From Microbacterium ureisolvens (lineage in GTDB: Bacteria; Actinomycetota; Actinomycetes; Actinomycetales; Microbacteriaceae), in contig NZ_JAEUAX010000002.1 of assembly GCF_019511645.1 (NCBI RefSeq), forward strand, positions 475,442 to 539,441: DNA of 64,000 nucleotides. The letters are read 5' to 3'. Shown here piece by piece: positions 55,466 to 63,977 of this stretch. How positions within the stretch are numbered: position 1 is the stretch's first letter; each line of letters opens with the position of its first letter. The notes under the pieces were generated by a model, which saw only the letters and a program-made list of their open reading frames with translations, searched no databases and was not told the DNA's origin. The translations under genes were made by a program, and so were the position numbers.

Positions 55466-55954
55466 TCACGCCCCGTCGATGATCCGGGCGAGATGCTCGA
55501 GGCCCTCGGGGGTGCCCACCGCGACGATCGTGTCGCCCACGATCAGGGGATCCAGGGGACCGGGTGCCGGCATCACGGCGCCCCCGCGGACGATGGCCAC
55601 GATCGAGCACCGCGTCAGGGTGCGTGCCCTCGTGTCGCCGAGGGCACGGCCCGCGAACGGGCTGTCGGCGCGCAGGGTGATGTTGGCCGTCGACAGGCCG
55701 TCGATCTGCTCGCGCAGCCCCGCCAGCTGGGTGAGGATCACCGAACCGCCGAGCACCTCCGAGAGGGCGGTCGCCTCCTCGTCGGTCAGGGCGAGCGTCT
55801 GTGCGGCACGATCCGGATCGCGCACGTCGGCGACCGCGAGCTCGCGACCGCCGTCGCGGAAGGTGATGACCGAGAGCCGGCGACCGGCACTCGTCTCGAG
55901 GTCGTGCCTCACGCCGATCCCCGCCAGCTCTGCACGCTCCACATGCACGGACAT
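55466..55954 (-). CDS. TrkA-C domain regulatory subunit of the antiporter (KhtT-like)
   Basis: 162 residues. The N-terminal half (about 1-75) starts MSVHVERAELAGIGVRHDLET and resembles KhtT N-domains; the C-terminal half (about 85-160) is a TrkA-C (RCK-C) ligand-binding domain: SPFAGRALGDTRARTLTRCSIVAIVRG ... PLIVGDTIVAVGTPEGLEHL. It probably gates the membrane subunit in response to a nucleotide such as c-di-AMP (known for KhtT; inference here). First gene of the pair; ATG at 55954 with GAGGG upstream. Confidence 0.87.
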   Translation of the reverse strand: MSVHVERAELAGIGVRHDLETSAGRRLSVITFRDGGRELAVADVRDPDRAAQTLALTDEEATALSEVLGGSVILTQLAGLREQIDGLSTANITLRADSPFAGRALGDTRARTLTRCSIVAIVRGGAVMPAPGPLDPLIVGDTIVAVGTPEGLEHLARIIDGA

Positions 55955-56060
55955 GCCCTCATGATGGCACCGTCCGCGAGGTCGCGGTGGGCGATCTCTC
56001 GCGCGGTGCCGCGGTGCCGAGGCGGTCAGTCGCACCGGCACCGCTCGTGAACGGCGGGTG

Positions 56061-57644
56061 TCACCCGCCGAGCATCCCCTCCACCGCCTCGTTCGGCTTC
56101 GGGTCGGGCAGCCGTCGCATCCGCACGCCGTTGAGCACACCCAGCACCGCGGCCAGGATCGGGATGAGCAGCGCCACCTGGAGCGCGATGTGGCGGGCCT
56201 CGGTGTTGATGCGGATCACCTCGGCCGATGCCTCCGGCGGCTCGTCCGCGAGGAGCTGCTCGAGCCCCGAGTTCGACATGAGCTCCGCGTCTTCCTCCAG
56301 CACCGTGGCCACCTGCTCCTGCTGCGCGGAGGTGAGCACCGTGCTCGAGTACGCGAGCGACGTGAACGACGCCGCGAGGGTCGCGAGCATGATGGCGCCT
56401 GCGAAGGCGAGGCCGAACGACAGGCCGAACGAGCCGGCCGCGGAGTTGACGCCCGCGGCCTCGCTGACCCGCTCGTCGGAGATCGGCGACAGCGTGTAGT
56501 TGTTGAGCTGCGAGACGAGCAGGCCGAGGCCGGAGCCCGCGATGACGAGCGGAACCGTGAGATACCACCCGTTGTCGGCGATGGGCACCAGCGGCACGAT
56601 CGCGAGCAGGCCCACCGCCGCGAGGGAGAAGCCGAGCAGGATGAGGTTCGCGGGGCGGCCTTTCGCCCGGCGGCCCGCCCAGATCGCGACCGCGAACATG
56701 CTGAGCGACAGCGGCGCGATCGAGAGCCCCGCCTGCAGGGCGTTGTACTCCAGCACCATCTGCAGGTAGAGCGGAAGCACGATCATGGTGCCGCCGAGGG
56801 CGATCTGCTGCAGCAGCTGCCCGCTCACACCGGTGCGGAACGGCTTCGACGAGAACAGCGCAGGGTCGAGCAGGACGGGCTTGCCGCTCTTCTTGCGCGT
56901 GTTGAGCCACCACGCGAGCCCGCCGAGCGCGACGGCGCCGAGGCCGATGATGACGCCGACGTAGCCGCCGCCCTCCTGCCACACCAGGATGCCCAGCACG
57001 ACGCCGCCCATGCCGATGACCGAGAGCGCCGCGCCCACCAGGTCGATGGAGCGGTCGCCGGTGTACTTGACGTCCTTCACGAGGCCGGCGCCGAGCAGCA
57101 CGATCGCGATGATGACCGCTTCGAGGCCGAAGGCGACGCGGTACGACCAGAAGGTGGTGATGAAGCCGCCCAGAAGCGGTCCGACCGCGGCCGCGATGGC
57201 GGCCGACGCGCCGACGAGCGCGTAGACGCGCTTCTGGTGGGAGCCGGAGAAGTTGCCGTGGATGAGCGACTGCATGGACGGCAGCAGAAGGGATGCTCCG
57301 ATCCCGCCGATCACGGCCCAGAAGATGATGACGGCTGTCAGGCTCTGGGAGAACGTCATCGCGACCGCGCCGATCGCGTAGCCGACCAGGCCCAGGATGT
57401 ACGCGAGCTTGCGCCCGATGAGGTCGCCGGTCTTGCCGCCGATCAGGATGAATGCCGCCGAGACCAGGGCTTCCAGCGCGATCGCGCCCTGCACGCCGCT
57501 CGCGGTCGTGCCGAGCTCCTTCACAACGGCCGAGATCGAGACGTTCATGATCGACGTGTCGACCACGAGCACGAACATCGCCATGGCGAGAAGGATGGCA
57601 AGGCGAGCGTTGAACTTCGTCTCGGGCGAGGATTCCCCTGTCAT
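56061..57644 (-). CDS. MFS transporter, DHA2 (14-helix) drug exporter type
   Basis: 527 residues with fourteen predicted helices. LDTSI-type motif FVLVVDTSIMNVSISAVVKELG in helix 1 and GGKTGDLIGRKLAYILGL in loop 2-3 are typical of DHA2 proton-coupled multidrug exporters. It is divergent from another MFS gene 72 bp away, with no regulator gene adjacent. The substrate is unknown. Confidence 0.88.
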   Translation of the reverse strand: MTGESSPETKFNARLAILLAMAMFVLVVDTSIMNVSISAVVKELGTTASGVQGAIALEALVSAAFILIGGKTGDLIGRKLAYILGLVGYAIGAVAMTFSQSLTAVIIFWAVIGGIGASLLLPSMQSLIHGNFSGSHQKRVYALVGASAAIAAAVGPLLGGFITTFWSYRVAFGLEAVIIAIVLLGAGLVKDVKYTGDRSIDLVGAALSVIGMGGVVLGILVWQEGGGYVGVIIGLGAVALGGLAWWLNTRKKSGKPVLLDPALFSSKPFRTGVSGQLLQQIALGGTMIVLPLYLQMVLEYNALQAGLSIAPLSLSMFAVAIWAGRRAKGRPANLILLGFSLAAVGLLAIVPLVPIADNGWYLTVPLVIAGSGLGLLVSQLNNYTLSPISDERVSEAAGVNSAAGSFGLSFGLAFAGAIMLATLAASFTSLAYSSTVLTSAQQEQVATVLEEDAELMSNSGLEQLLADEPPEASAEVIRINTEARHIALQVALLIPILAAVLGVLNGVRMRRLPDPKPNEAVEGMLGG

Positions 57645-57716
57645 GAACGAAGCAAACCATCAGCGTGCTTCCGAGCGCTACTTTGATTGCGCACCAGTTC
57701 TTCGAAGGGCACTCCC

Positions 57717-59207
57717 GTGACAGATACGAGCTCACCCGCCCCCGGCGCCGACGGGTCCGGCGGCCCCTCGCAGCCCGGCCGCCCGGCGGGATCCGGCCCC
57801 TCGGCGGAGCACGTGCTGTCGACCGCGGCCCTCAGCACGGACGGCCTCGGCGACACCCCGGTGCCACGGCGGCGCGTGTTCGCGTGGGCGCTGTGGGACT
57901 GGGCGACACAGCCCTTCAACTCGGTCATCCTGACCTTCGTCTTCGTGTCGCTGTACCTGGTCTCCGACGCGTTCCTGCCGGCCGACGTCGCGGCGCAGAA
58001 CGCCGACGGCGACCTGGTGTGCTCGAGCGCGGCGGACTCGGGCACCGCGTACTGCGGCGCGCTCGCCGATCTGTCGGAGTGGTACGGCTGGGTCACCTTC
58101 GCCGCCGGCATCCTGATCCTCGTGCTCGCGCCGGTGCTGGGTCAGCGCGCCGACGCCGCCGGCACGAAGAAGCGGTGGGTGGTCGGCGCGACCGCCGCGC
58201 TTGCGCTCCTGCAGTTCGCGCTCTTCTTCGTGTACTCCGAGCCGCAGTTCTTCTGGCTCGGCGCGATCCTCGTCGCCCTCGGATCGGTCTCGTCCGAGAT
58301 CGCCGGCGTCAATTACAACGCGATGCTCGTGCAGGTCTCGACGCCGAAGACCATCGGCCGCGTCAGCGGCCTCGGCTGGGGCATGGGCTACATCGGAGGC
58401 ATCCTCGCGCTCGCCCTCGTCGTCGTGCTCAACACGTTCGACTGGTTCGGCCTCGACGTGTCGGACGGCCTCGCCTACCGCCTCATCGCGGTCGGCGCGG
58501 CGGTGTGGACGGTGCTGTTCGCGCTGCCCTTCGTCTTCCTGGTGCCGGAGTCGCCGGCCGATCCGGGCCGACGGAAGGTCGGGTTCTTCGAGGGCTACGT
58601 CGTGCTCGTGCACGATATCGTCGCTCTCTTCCGCGAGCATCGGCCGACCTTCTGGTTCCTCATCGCGAGCGCCGTCTACCGCGACGGCCTCGCGGGCGTC
58701 TTCGCGTTCGGCGGAGTGCTCGCCGCGGTGTCGTTCGGGTTCAGCGCGACCGAGGTCATCGCATTCGGCATCGCCCTCAACCTCGTCGCCGGTGTCTCCA
58801 CCATCATCGCCGGCCGCCTCGACGACCGCTTCGGGGCGCGAGCGGTCATCATCACGGCGCTCACGATCCTCATCGTCAGCGCGCTGTTCGTCTTCTTCCT
58901 CCGCGAAGGCGGCAAGCCGGTGTTCTGGGTCGGCGGCATCATCCTGTCGGCCGCGGTCGGCCCGGCGCAGGCGTCGAGCCGTTCGCTGCTCGCGCGCGTC
59001 ACGCCGACGGGGATGCAGGGTGAGGTGTTCGGCCTGTACGCGACGACCGGCCGCGTGATGAGCTTCCTCTCGCCTCTGCTGTGGGCGCTGTTCATCGGCT
59101 GGTTCGGCGCGACCCACTACGGCATCCTCGGCATCGTCATCGTGCTGCTCGCCGGGCTCCTGCTGCTGATCCCCGTGAAGCTTCGGCCGCAGGACATCGC
59201 CCGCTGA
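57717..59207 (+). CDS. MFS transporter, UMF1/Atg22-like
   Basis: 496 residues. A roughly 55-residue Pro/Gly/Ser-rich hydrophilic N-terminus precedes FAWALWDWATQPFNSVILTFVF, the W-D-W-A signature of the UMF1 family, then eleven or twelve helices. Related to the yeast vacuolar amino-acid effluxer Atg22; bacterial members are uncharacterised permeases. The GTG at 57717 has an AAGGG Shine-Dalgarno; the frame is open from 57687. Confidence 0.85.
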   Translation: MTDTSSPAPGADGSGGPSQPGRPAGSGPSAEHVLSTAALSTDGLGDTPVPRRRVFAWALWDWATQPFNSVILTFVFVSLYLVSDAFLPADVAAQNADGDLVCSSAADSGTAYCGALADLSEWYGWVTFAAGILILVLAPVLGQRADAAGTKKRWVVGATAALALLQFALFFVYSEPQFFWLGAILVALGSVSSEIAGVNYNAMLVQVSTPKTIGRVSGLGWGMGYIGGILALALVVVLNTFDWFGLDVSDGLAYRLIAVGAAVWTVLFALPFVFLVPESPADPGRRKVGFFEGYVVLVHDIVALFREHRPTFWFLIASAVYRDGLAGVFAFGGVLAAVSFGFSATEVIAFGIALNLVAGVSTIIAGRLDDRFGARAVIITALTILIVSALFVFFLREGGKPVFWVGGIILSAAVGPAQASSRSLLARVTPTGMQGEVFGLYATTGRVMSFLSPLLWALFIGWFGATHYGILGIVIVLLAGLLLLIPVKLRPQDIAR

Positions 59208-59330
59208 CCGCAGCGGACAGGTCCCGCCGGTCGCAACGGCCGTCGCATCGGATACCCTCGCTTTCGGGCACCATGCGGACGGGGGGTCGTCGCGCACGCG
59301 TGTCTCACCTCGCCGAACCCGAGAGGCACC

Positions 59331-59912
59331 GTGACGACCCCGCCGATCCCGCGCCTGCGCATCGAGCGCGCCGAGCGCCTGCGCGCCGCTCGTCACCGCC
59401 GCGCGGTCCGCTATTGGTGGGTGCTGATCGCGTGGCTGCTGTCGATATGGATCGGCACGTCGGTCGTCCCTCACGAGTGGCTGCACGCGCCGGCGCTCTT
59501 CGGCCACCTCGCCTCGGTGATCGTGGGGCTCGGTGCAGCGGTGCTGCTCGAGATGAGCGGACTGCTCTGGATGCTGCGGCGCACGTCCCTCGAGGATCTG
59601 CGCCGCACCGAGCCCCCCGTCACCGCCCTGGCGTGGCTCGGCATCGCGGGCCTGCTCGCCACGGGCGCCTTCCTCCAGCCGGACCTCTCGCATCCCCTCA
59701 CCGCGATCAAGCTGACGGCCGTGCTGGTCGCCGCGATGAACGGCGTCGCGATGACACGGCTGACCGATCAGCTCGACCGGCTGCCCGGCCGGGTGCGGTT
59801 CTCGGCACTCCCCGGCAGGCTGCGGCTCTGGTGCATCTGGAGCGCCGTCGTATCGCAGACTGCATGGTGGACGGCGGTTCTGATCGGCATGTTGAACACC
59901 GCTTCACGGTGA
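59331..59912 (+). CDS. Hypothetical membrane protein, 193 residues
   Basis: Not recognised. An Arg-rich N-terminus (1-28) is followed by five hydrophobic helices (about 29-46, 56-80, 97-113, 124-142 and 168-188). A GTG start at 59331 has GAGAGG upstream; a TACCCT box further up (59251-59256) may be the promoter. It could be a CopD/DUF-type small integral protein but no motif decides. Confidence 0.7.
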   Translation: MTTPPIPRLRIERAERLRAARHRRAVRYWWVLIAWLLSIWIGTSVVPHEWLHAPALFGHLASVIVGLGAAVLLEMSGLLWMLRRTSLEDLRRTEPPVTALAWLGIAGLLATGAFLQPDLSHPLTAIKLTAVLVAAMNGVAMTRLTDQLDRLPGRVRFSALPGRLRLWCIWSAVVSQTAWWTAVLIGMLNTASR

Positions 59913-60035
59913 TCTCACGGCGTCCTCGCCCTCGCCTCGCACCTTCACTCGGGTTAGGCTCTAGCCACACACCGGACTTGGGACCGGTGCCCCCCGCCCG
60001 GCCTCACGGCCGTACCCGCTTCGAGGATCACCCCC

Positions 60036-62072
60036 ATGCGCGATGGAACGCGCGGTGACGAGGACGTCCCTGGCCCCCGCCGGGGCCAGACCCCGCCGCC
60101 GAAGACCGCACCTATGACATCGGCGTCTTCGCCGACCGCTTCCGCCACCTTCTCGAGCCCCGCCGCGGCGTCGAAGCCGTCGGCCATCGACGAGCGCCGC
60201 GAGCGCCGTCGCAGGCGCCGCCGTCAGGCGCTGATCGCCACGATCATCGCCGGCATCCTCGTGCTGGTCGGCTCGATCGGCACCGTGTCGTACGCGATCG
60301 TCTCGAATCTCTCCGGCGCCGAGGAGCCGGTCGCCGAGCCTGCTCCGGCGGCGCCGGCCGCCGCCGAGCCGATCTTCTTCCCCGAGGACGAGCCCGCCGC
60401 CACCGCCGGCGCGGAGCCCTGCGCGACGGTCCAGGTGCTGTCGTCGTTCGAGAACGCCGAGATGGCCGAGGGCCTCGCCGCCGCCTACAACAGCCAGCCG
60501 CGCAATGTCGCGGGCTCCTGCGTGACGGTCACCACCACTCGCGAGAAGTCGGGGGTGGCCGCCGCCGTCGTCGCGTCGGGCTTCCCGAACCTCGCCGACG
60601 AGCAGAAGCCCACCGTGTGGCTGCCCGATTCGTCGACCTGGGTCGACGTCGCGCAGGCGGAGGGCGCCACCAGCCTCCGCGCCGAGGGCACGAGCGTCGC
60701 GCTCTCCGACATCGTGCTCGCCATGCCCGAGAACCTGGCAGCGGCGATCGGATGGGATGCCGAAGCGCCGACGTGGGCCGAGATCTTCGAATCCGCAGGC
60801 GACCCCGACCTCTGGAGTGGTCTCGGCCACCCCGAGTGGGGCGCGTTCAAGCTCGGCAAGACGAGCCCGCTCGTCGCGACGAGCGGCGAGGCCGCGATGT
60901 TCGCGTCCTACGGCACCGCCGCGGGCTCGATGACCGACTTCACCGCCGCCCAGGTGCAGGACCCCGCCGTGCAGGCGGAGGTGCACGAGAACGAGAAGGC
61001 GACGAGCCACTACATGGCGACGCCCGAGCACTTCCTCTGGCACGCGCGCCAGGCCGAGGCATCCGGATCCACTGCGGACTTCCTCTCGGCGGTCATCGTC
61101 GACGAGAAGTCGGTGTGGGACTACAACCGCGGCATCACCAGCCGCGACGGCATCACGCGCACGCAGGCCGACCCGCCGGCCGAGCAGCTCGTGCCGATCT
61201 ACCCGGCCGACGGCTACTACTCGGCCGACAACCCGGTCATGCGCCTCACCGGCGCGTGGGTCGACCCGGTCGAATCCGAGGCGGCGGCGGATTTCATCCG
61301 CTTCACGCACACCGCACAGGGTCAGGCGGCCGTGCGCACCGCCGGCTACCGCGACCTCAACCGCGACCTCGACGAGGGCGTCCAGCAGGTCGGTCAGCTC
61401 GACGGCGAGCAGGGCGGCACGCTCGCCTTCCCCGCCGCCGACGTCGTGACCGCGGTGCAGGCGTCGTTCCCCGATGTCCGCAAGCGCGCGAACGTGCTCT
61501 TCCTGCTCGACGCGTCGGGATCGATGGACGAGCCGATCTCGGCGACCGACACCAAGCTGACCCAGGCCCGCAAGGCGATCGAGGCCGCCCTCGGCCACTT
61601 CACGAGCGGCGACGACGTCGGCCTCGCCGCCTTCGCGCAAGCGCCCGACGGGGCGATGGTGCCTGGCCTCGTGTCTCCGGTCTCCGACATCGGCTCATCG
61701 CGGGACGCGTTCCTGGGCGCGCTCGGCGGAATCACGTCGATGGGCGACACCCCGCTGTACCAGGCTGTCGACACCTTCGCGGCGCAGCAGGCGGCGTCGT
61801 GGTCGAGCGACCACATCAACGCCATCGTGCTGCTCTCGGACGGCGAGAACGACACCCCGAACGCCCCGACCATCGGCGCCGAGCAGATGCTCGCGAACCT
61901 GCAGGACATGCACCACGCCACCCCGGTGCTGATCTTCACACTCGCCTACGGGGCGGACGCCGACGTGGCGACGCTGCAGTCGATCTCGAGCGCCACCGGC
62001 GCGCACTACTACGACGCGACCGACCCGTCGAAGCTCGAGGCTGTGCTCGGCGACCTCGTCACCAGCTTCTGA
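60036..62072 (+). CDS. Membrane-anchored solute-binding plus vWA domain protein
   Basis: 678 residues. Arg-rich cytoplasmic N-terminus (50-62), one helix (about 65-88), then outside: a periplasmic-binding-protein-like domain (about 125-465, VQVLSSFENAEMAEGLAAAYN and later FIRFTHTAQGQAAVRTAGYRD) and a C-terminal von Willebrand A domain (about 485-678) whose MIDAS reads DASGS (492-496). The combination occurs in actinobacterial ABC-binding-like vWA proteins that may sense or hold a ligand and bind another protein via the metal site. ATG at 60036 with GAGGA upstream. No transporter genes adjoin it. Confidence 0.82.
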   Translation: MRDGTRGDEDVPGPRRGQTPPPKTAPMTSASSPTASATFSSPAAASKPSAIDERRERRRRRRRQALIATIIAGILVLVGSIGTVSYAIVSNLSGAEEPVAEPAPAAPAAAEPIFFPEDEPAATAGAEPCATVQVLSSFENAEMAEGLAAAYNSQPRNVAGSCVTVTTTREKSGVAAAVVASGFPNLADEQKPTVWLPDSSTWVDVAQAEGATSLRAEGTSVALSDIVLAMPENLAAAIGWDAEAPTWAEIFESAGDPDLWSGLGHPEWGAFKLGKTSPLVATSGEAAMFASYGTAAGSMTDFTAAQVQDPAVQAEVHENEKATSHYMATPEHFLWHARQAEASGSTADFLSAVIVDEKSVWDYNRGITSRDGITRTQADPPAEQLVPIYPADGYYSADNPVMRLTGAWVDPVESEAAADFIRFTHTAQGQAAVRTAGYRDLNRDLDEGVQQVGQLDGEQGGTLAFPAADVVTAVQASFPDVRKRANVLFLLDASGSMDEPISATDTKLTQARKAIEAALGHFTSGDDVGLAAFAQAPDGAMVPGLVSPVSDIGSSRDAFLGALGGITSMGDTPLYQAVDTFAAQQAASWSSDHINAIVLLSDGENDTPNAPTIGAEQMLANLQDMHHATPVLIFTLAYGADADVATLQSISSATGAHYYDATDPSKLEAVLGDLVTSF

Positions 62073-62080
62073 CCCCACCG

Positions 62081-62131
62081 GCTCGTCTGTCACGATCTGC
62101 CGCTCGCGCGGGAGCATCGTGACAGGCGAGC
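62081..62131. terminator. Long inverted repeat between convergent genes
   Basis: 16-nt arms (62081-62096 and 62116-62131) with one mismatch, centred on CTGTCACGAT/ATCGTGACAG. It fills the gap between the vWA gene stop and the convergent MarR stop and likely terminates both. Confidence 0.7.
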
Positions 62132-62132
62132 G

Positions 62133-62759
62133 TCAGTTGGCGCCGGGCCAGGAGTCCGCGAGCTTGGTCAGCAGCCGGGCGAGCTCGGCGCGCTCCTCAT
62201 CGGTGAAGGCGGCGAGCGCCGAGTCGATCGCCTCGCGCCGCTCGCCGCGGAATCCGCGCACCAGGCGGGTGCCGGCGTCTGTCAACGCGACGCGCGTGCG
62301 GCGGGCATCGTCGGGGTCGGCCTCGCGCCGCACCAGGTCCATGGCCACGGCCTGCTGTACGAGTCGCGACGCCCGCGGCTGATCGACGCCCACGGCGTCG
62401 GCGATCTCCCCCACCGAGAGGGGATGGGATGCTGCGGCCAACGCGTCGAGCAGCCTCATGCGCGCGGGTCCGCCGAAGCGTCCACCGCCGGCCCAGGGCG
62501 GTGCCCCGAACCCGGGGCCCGGTCCCCCGCGACCCCACGGACCGCCGCGACCCGCGAAGCCGTGGGTCGTGCCGTCGGCGTGGATGTGCGCCGCGCCATC
62601 GCCGCCATGTCCGTGCGGGCCGGCGTGACCGTGTGCGTGCGGGCCCGCGGAGTGCGGACCGGGGCCCTCCATCCACGGCGGGCGAGGGCCGCGTCGCCCG
62701 CGGAGTCGGGCGAGGGCTGCGGCGATCGCGTCGGACGGGTCGTCGGGGGTGGACGGCAT
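62133..62759 (-). CDS. MarR family regulator with His/Gly-rich N-terminal region
   Basis: 208 residues. A 95-residue N-terminus rich in His and Gly (about 34-68, with HAHGHAGPHGHGG) precedes a MarR winged helix (about 100-205: LSVGEIADAVGVDQPRASRLVQQAVAMDLVRREADPDDARRTRVALTD-type). The HxH pattern could bind Zn2+, Ni2+ or Cu+, making this a metal-responsive regulator (inference). It is divergent from another His-rich regulator-like gene; both probably bind the ACATG repeats between them. A TAAATT box (complement of 62766-62771) lies 6 nt before the ATG. Confidence 0.83.
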   Translation of the reverse strand: MPSTPDDPSDAIAAALARLRGRRGPRPPWMEGPGPHSAGPHAHGHAGPHGHGGDGAAHIHADGTTHGFAGRGGPWGRGGPGPGFGAPPWAGGGRFGGPARMRLLDALAAASHPLSVGEIADAVGVDQPRASRLVQQAVAMDLVRREADPDDARRTRVALTDAGTRLVRGFRGERREAIDSALAAFTDEERAELARLLTKLADSWPGAN

Positions 62760-62769
62760 GCTTCCAATT

Positions 62770-62836
62770 TACATGCGACTTGACATGCATCTGGAATACA
62801 TGTCACACTGCATGTACATGCACTTCGACATGTATC
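62770..62836. promoter_or_regulatory. Cluster of ACATG operator half-sites in divergent MarR promoter
   Basis: Contains TGACATG-N11-CATGTCA (62781-62805), the perfect palindrome CATGTACATG (62811-62820), and further ACATG(T/C) copies at about 62771 and 62829. At least six half-sites occur in 66 bp, covering the promoter box of the minus-strand gene. Confidence 0.75.
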
Positions 62837-62874
62837 ACCCGGCGGCTTTCGAGCCGCCCTCGAAAGGACTTCCC

Positions 62875-63756
62875 ATGAACGACATCGACGACAACGAAGA
62901 GAACGACACCAGCGGCCCCGGCGACGCGCGGCCGCTGGGCTACTGGCTGCGCGCGGTCGACGGCCTGCTGACCCGCGAGTTCGCGAAGGCGCTCGAGGCG
63001 GAGGGCATCACGCGACGCGACTGGATGCTGCTGAATGTGCTCTCGGGCGACATCGACGCCCCCGAGTTCCGTGAGCGCCTCGCCCGCAAGGGCAAGCGTC
63101 TGCGCGGTCTCGAAGAGCGCGGCTGGGCAGAGGAGCAGGGCGACGGAACCTGGACTCTGACCGACCTCGGCCGCGCCGAGAAGCAGCGCATCGGCACGAT
63201 CGTCGACGGGCTCCGAGCGCGTGTGGTTGCGGCCGTCGGCGACGACGAGGCCTATGCCGCCCTGACCGGCTCGCTCGAGGCGATCGCCCGCGAACTGGGG
63301 TGGGACGAAGACGCCACCGGCCCTGAGCGCGGCTTCGGCGGCTTCGGCGGCTTCGGCCCCGGCTTCGGTCCGCGCTTCGGTCCGGGCTTCGGCGGCTTCG
63401 GCCCCGGCTTCGGCGGGCGTCCGCGCCCGTTCGACCCCGACATCCACGACGGCTACGGCCGCAACCGTCATCGCGGGTTCGCCCCCGGGCGACCGGGCCA
63501 CCCGGCCGAGCGCTTCGACGAACCCCTGCGGGGTCACGCGGACGAGGGCTGCCACGGCCACCACACCCACCACGACCGCGAGACTCACGGCCACGGCGGC
63601 CACGGTCACGGCGGCCACGGTCACGGCAGCCATCGCGGTCACGGTTACCACGGCGAGCGCGGCGACCACGGTCGCGGCGGTCGCCGGTCGCAGCACGCGT
63701 ACGAGCGCGGCTTCGACGCCGGCTTCGCGCGCGGCCGGGAGTCCGGCGCAGCCTGA
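62875..63756 (+). CDS. PadR/MarR-like winged-helix protein with Gly-Phe and His-rich tail
   Basis: 293 residues. The N-terminal domain (about 18-130) resembles a MarR-type winged helix (GYWLRAVDGLLTREFAKALEAEGITRRDWMLLNVLSG ... LEERGWAEEQGDGTWTLTDLGRAEKQ) but with a shortened recognition region. A Gly-Phe-Pro repeat (about 150-180) and a His/Gly-rich tail (about 220-285, repeats of HGGHGHG) follow. The tail could chelate metal or drive condensation. ATG at 62875 with AAAGGA upstream; the frame is open from 62749. Divergent partner of the MarR gene at 62133. Confidence 0.78.
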   Translation: MNDIDDNEENDTSGPGDARPLGYWLRAVDGLLTREFAKALEAEGITRRDWMLLNVLSGDIDAPEFRERLARKGKRLRGLEERGWAEEQGDGTWTLTDLGRAEKQRIGTIVDGLRARVVAAVGDDEAYAALTGSLEAIARELGWDEDATGPERGFGGFGGFGPGFGPRFGPGFGGFGPGFGGRPRPFDPDIHDGYGRNRHRGFAPGRPGHPAERFDEPLRGHADEGCHGHHTHHDRETHGHGGHGHGGHGHGSHRGHGYHGERGDHGRGGRRSQHAYERGFDAGFARGRESGAA

Positions 63757-63773
63757 GCCGCAGCATCCGTCCC

Positions 63774-63810
63774 CCGAAGGGTGGTCCCGGACCGCGGGAC
63801 CACCCTTCGG
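63774..63810. terminator. Stem-loop terminator after the His-rich regulator gene
   Basis: Perfect 16-bp stem (63774-63789 with 63795-63810), 5-nt loop. A GCAGCATCC motif precedes it at 63760. Confidence 0.87.
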
Positions 63811-63829
63811 CGTTTCATCCCGCGGTCCG

Positions 63830-63881
63830 GGTTTCGCAGGAGACCCAGCCTGAGATCCTGCGAAGTCCGGACATCGCACGG
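63830..63881. repeat. 52-bp direct repeat, copy 1
   Basis: Identical to 63926-63977, 96 bp downstream. Contains a perfect 9-bp inverted repeat TTCGCAGGA-N14-TCCTGCGAA. No gene is visible here up to the window end. Confidence 0.88.
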
Positions 63882-63925
63882 AGCGCGACCGTGCCGACAC
63901 AGCCGGTGAGCCCCCTTTCCGTCCA

Positions 63926-63977
63926 GGTTTCGCAGGAGACCCAGCCTGAGATCCTGCGAAGTCCGGACATCGCACGG
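63926..63977. repeat. 52-bp direct repeat, copy 2
   Basis: Exact second copy of 63830-63881, separated by 44 bp of unrelated sequence. The array may continue beyond the window. Confidence 0.88.

Noticed and set aside
63337..63660. DNA repeats in the His-rich regulator gene as a mobile or regulatory array
   Set aside because: The repeats follow the codons of a Gly-Phe and His-Gly protein repeat and keep the frame.
63830..63977. Mini-CRISPR (two 52-bp repeats with a 44-bp spacer)
   Set aside because: Repeat is longer than usual, only two copies are present, it has an internal palindrome, and no cas gene is in the window.
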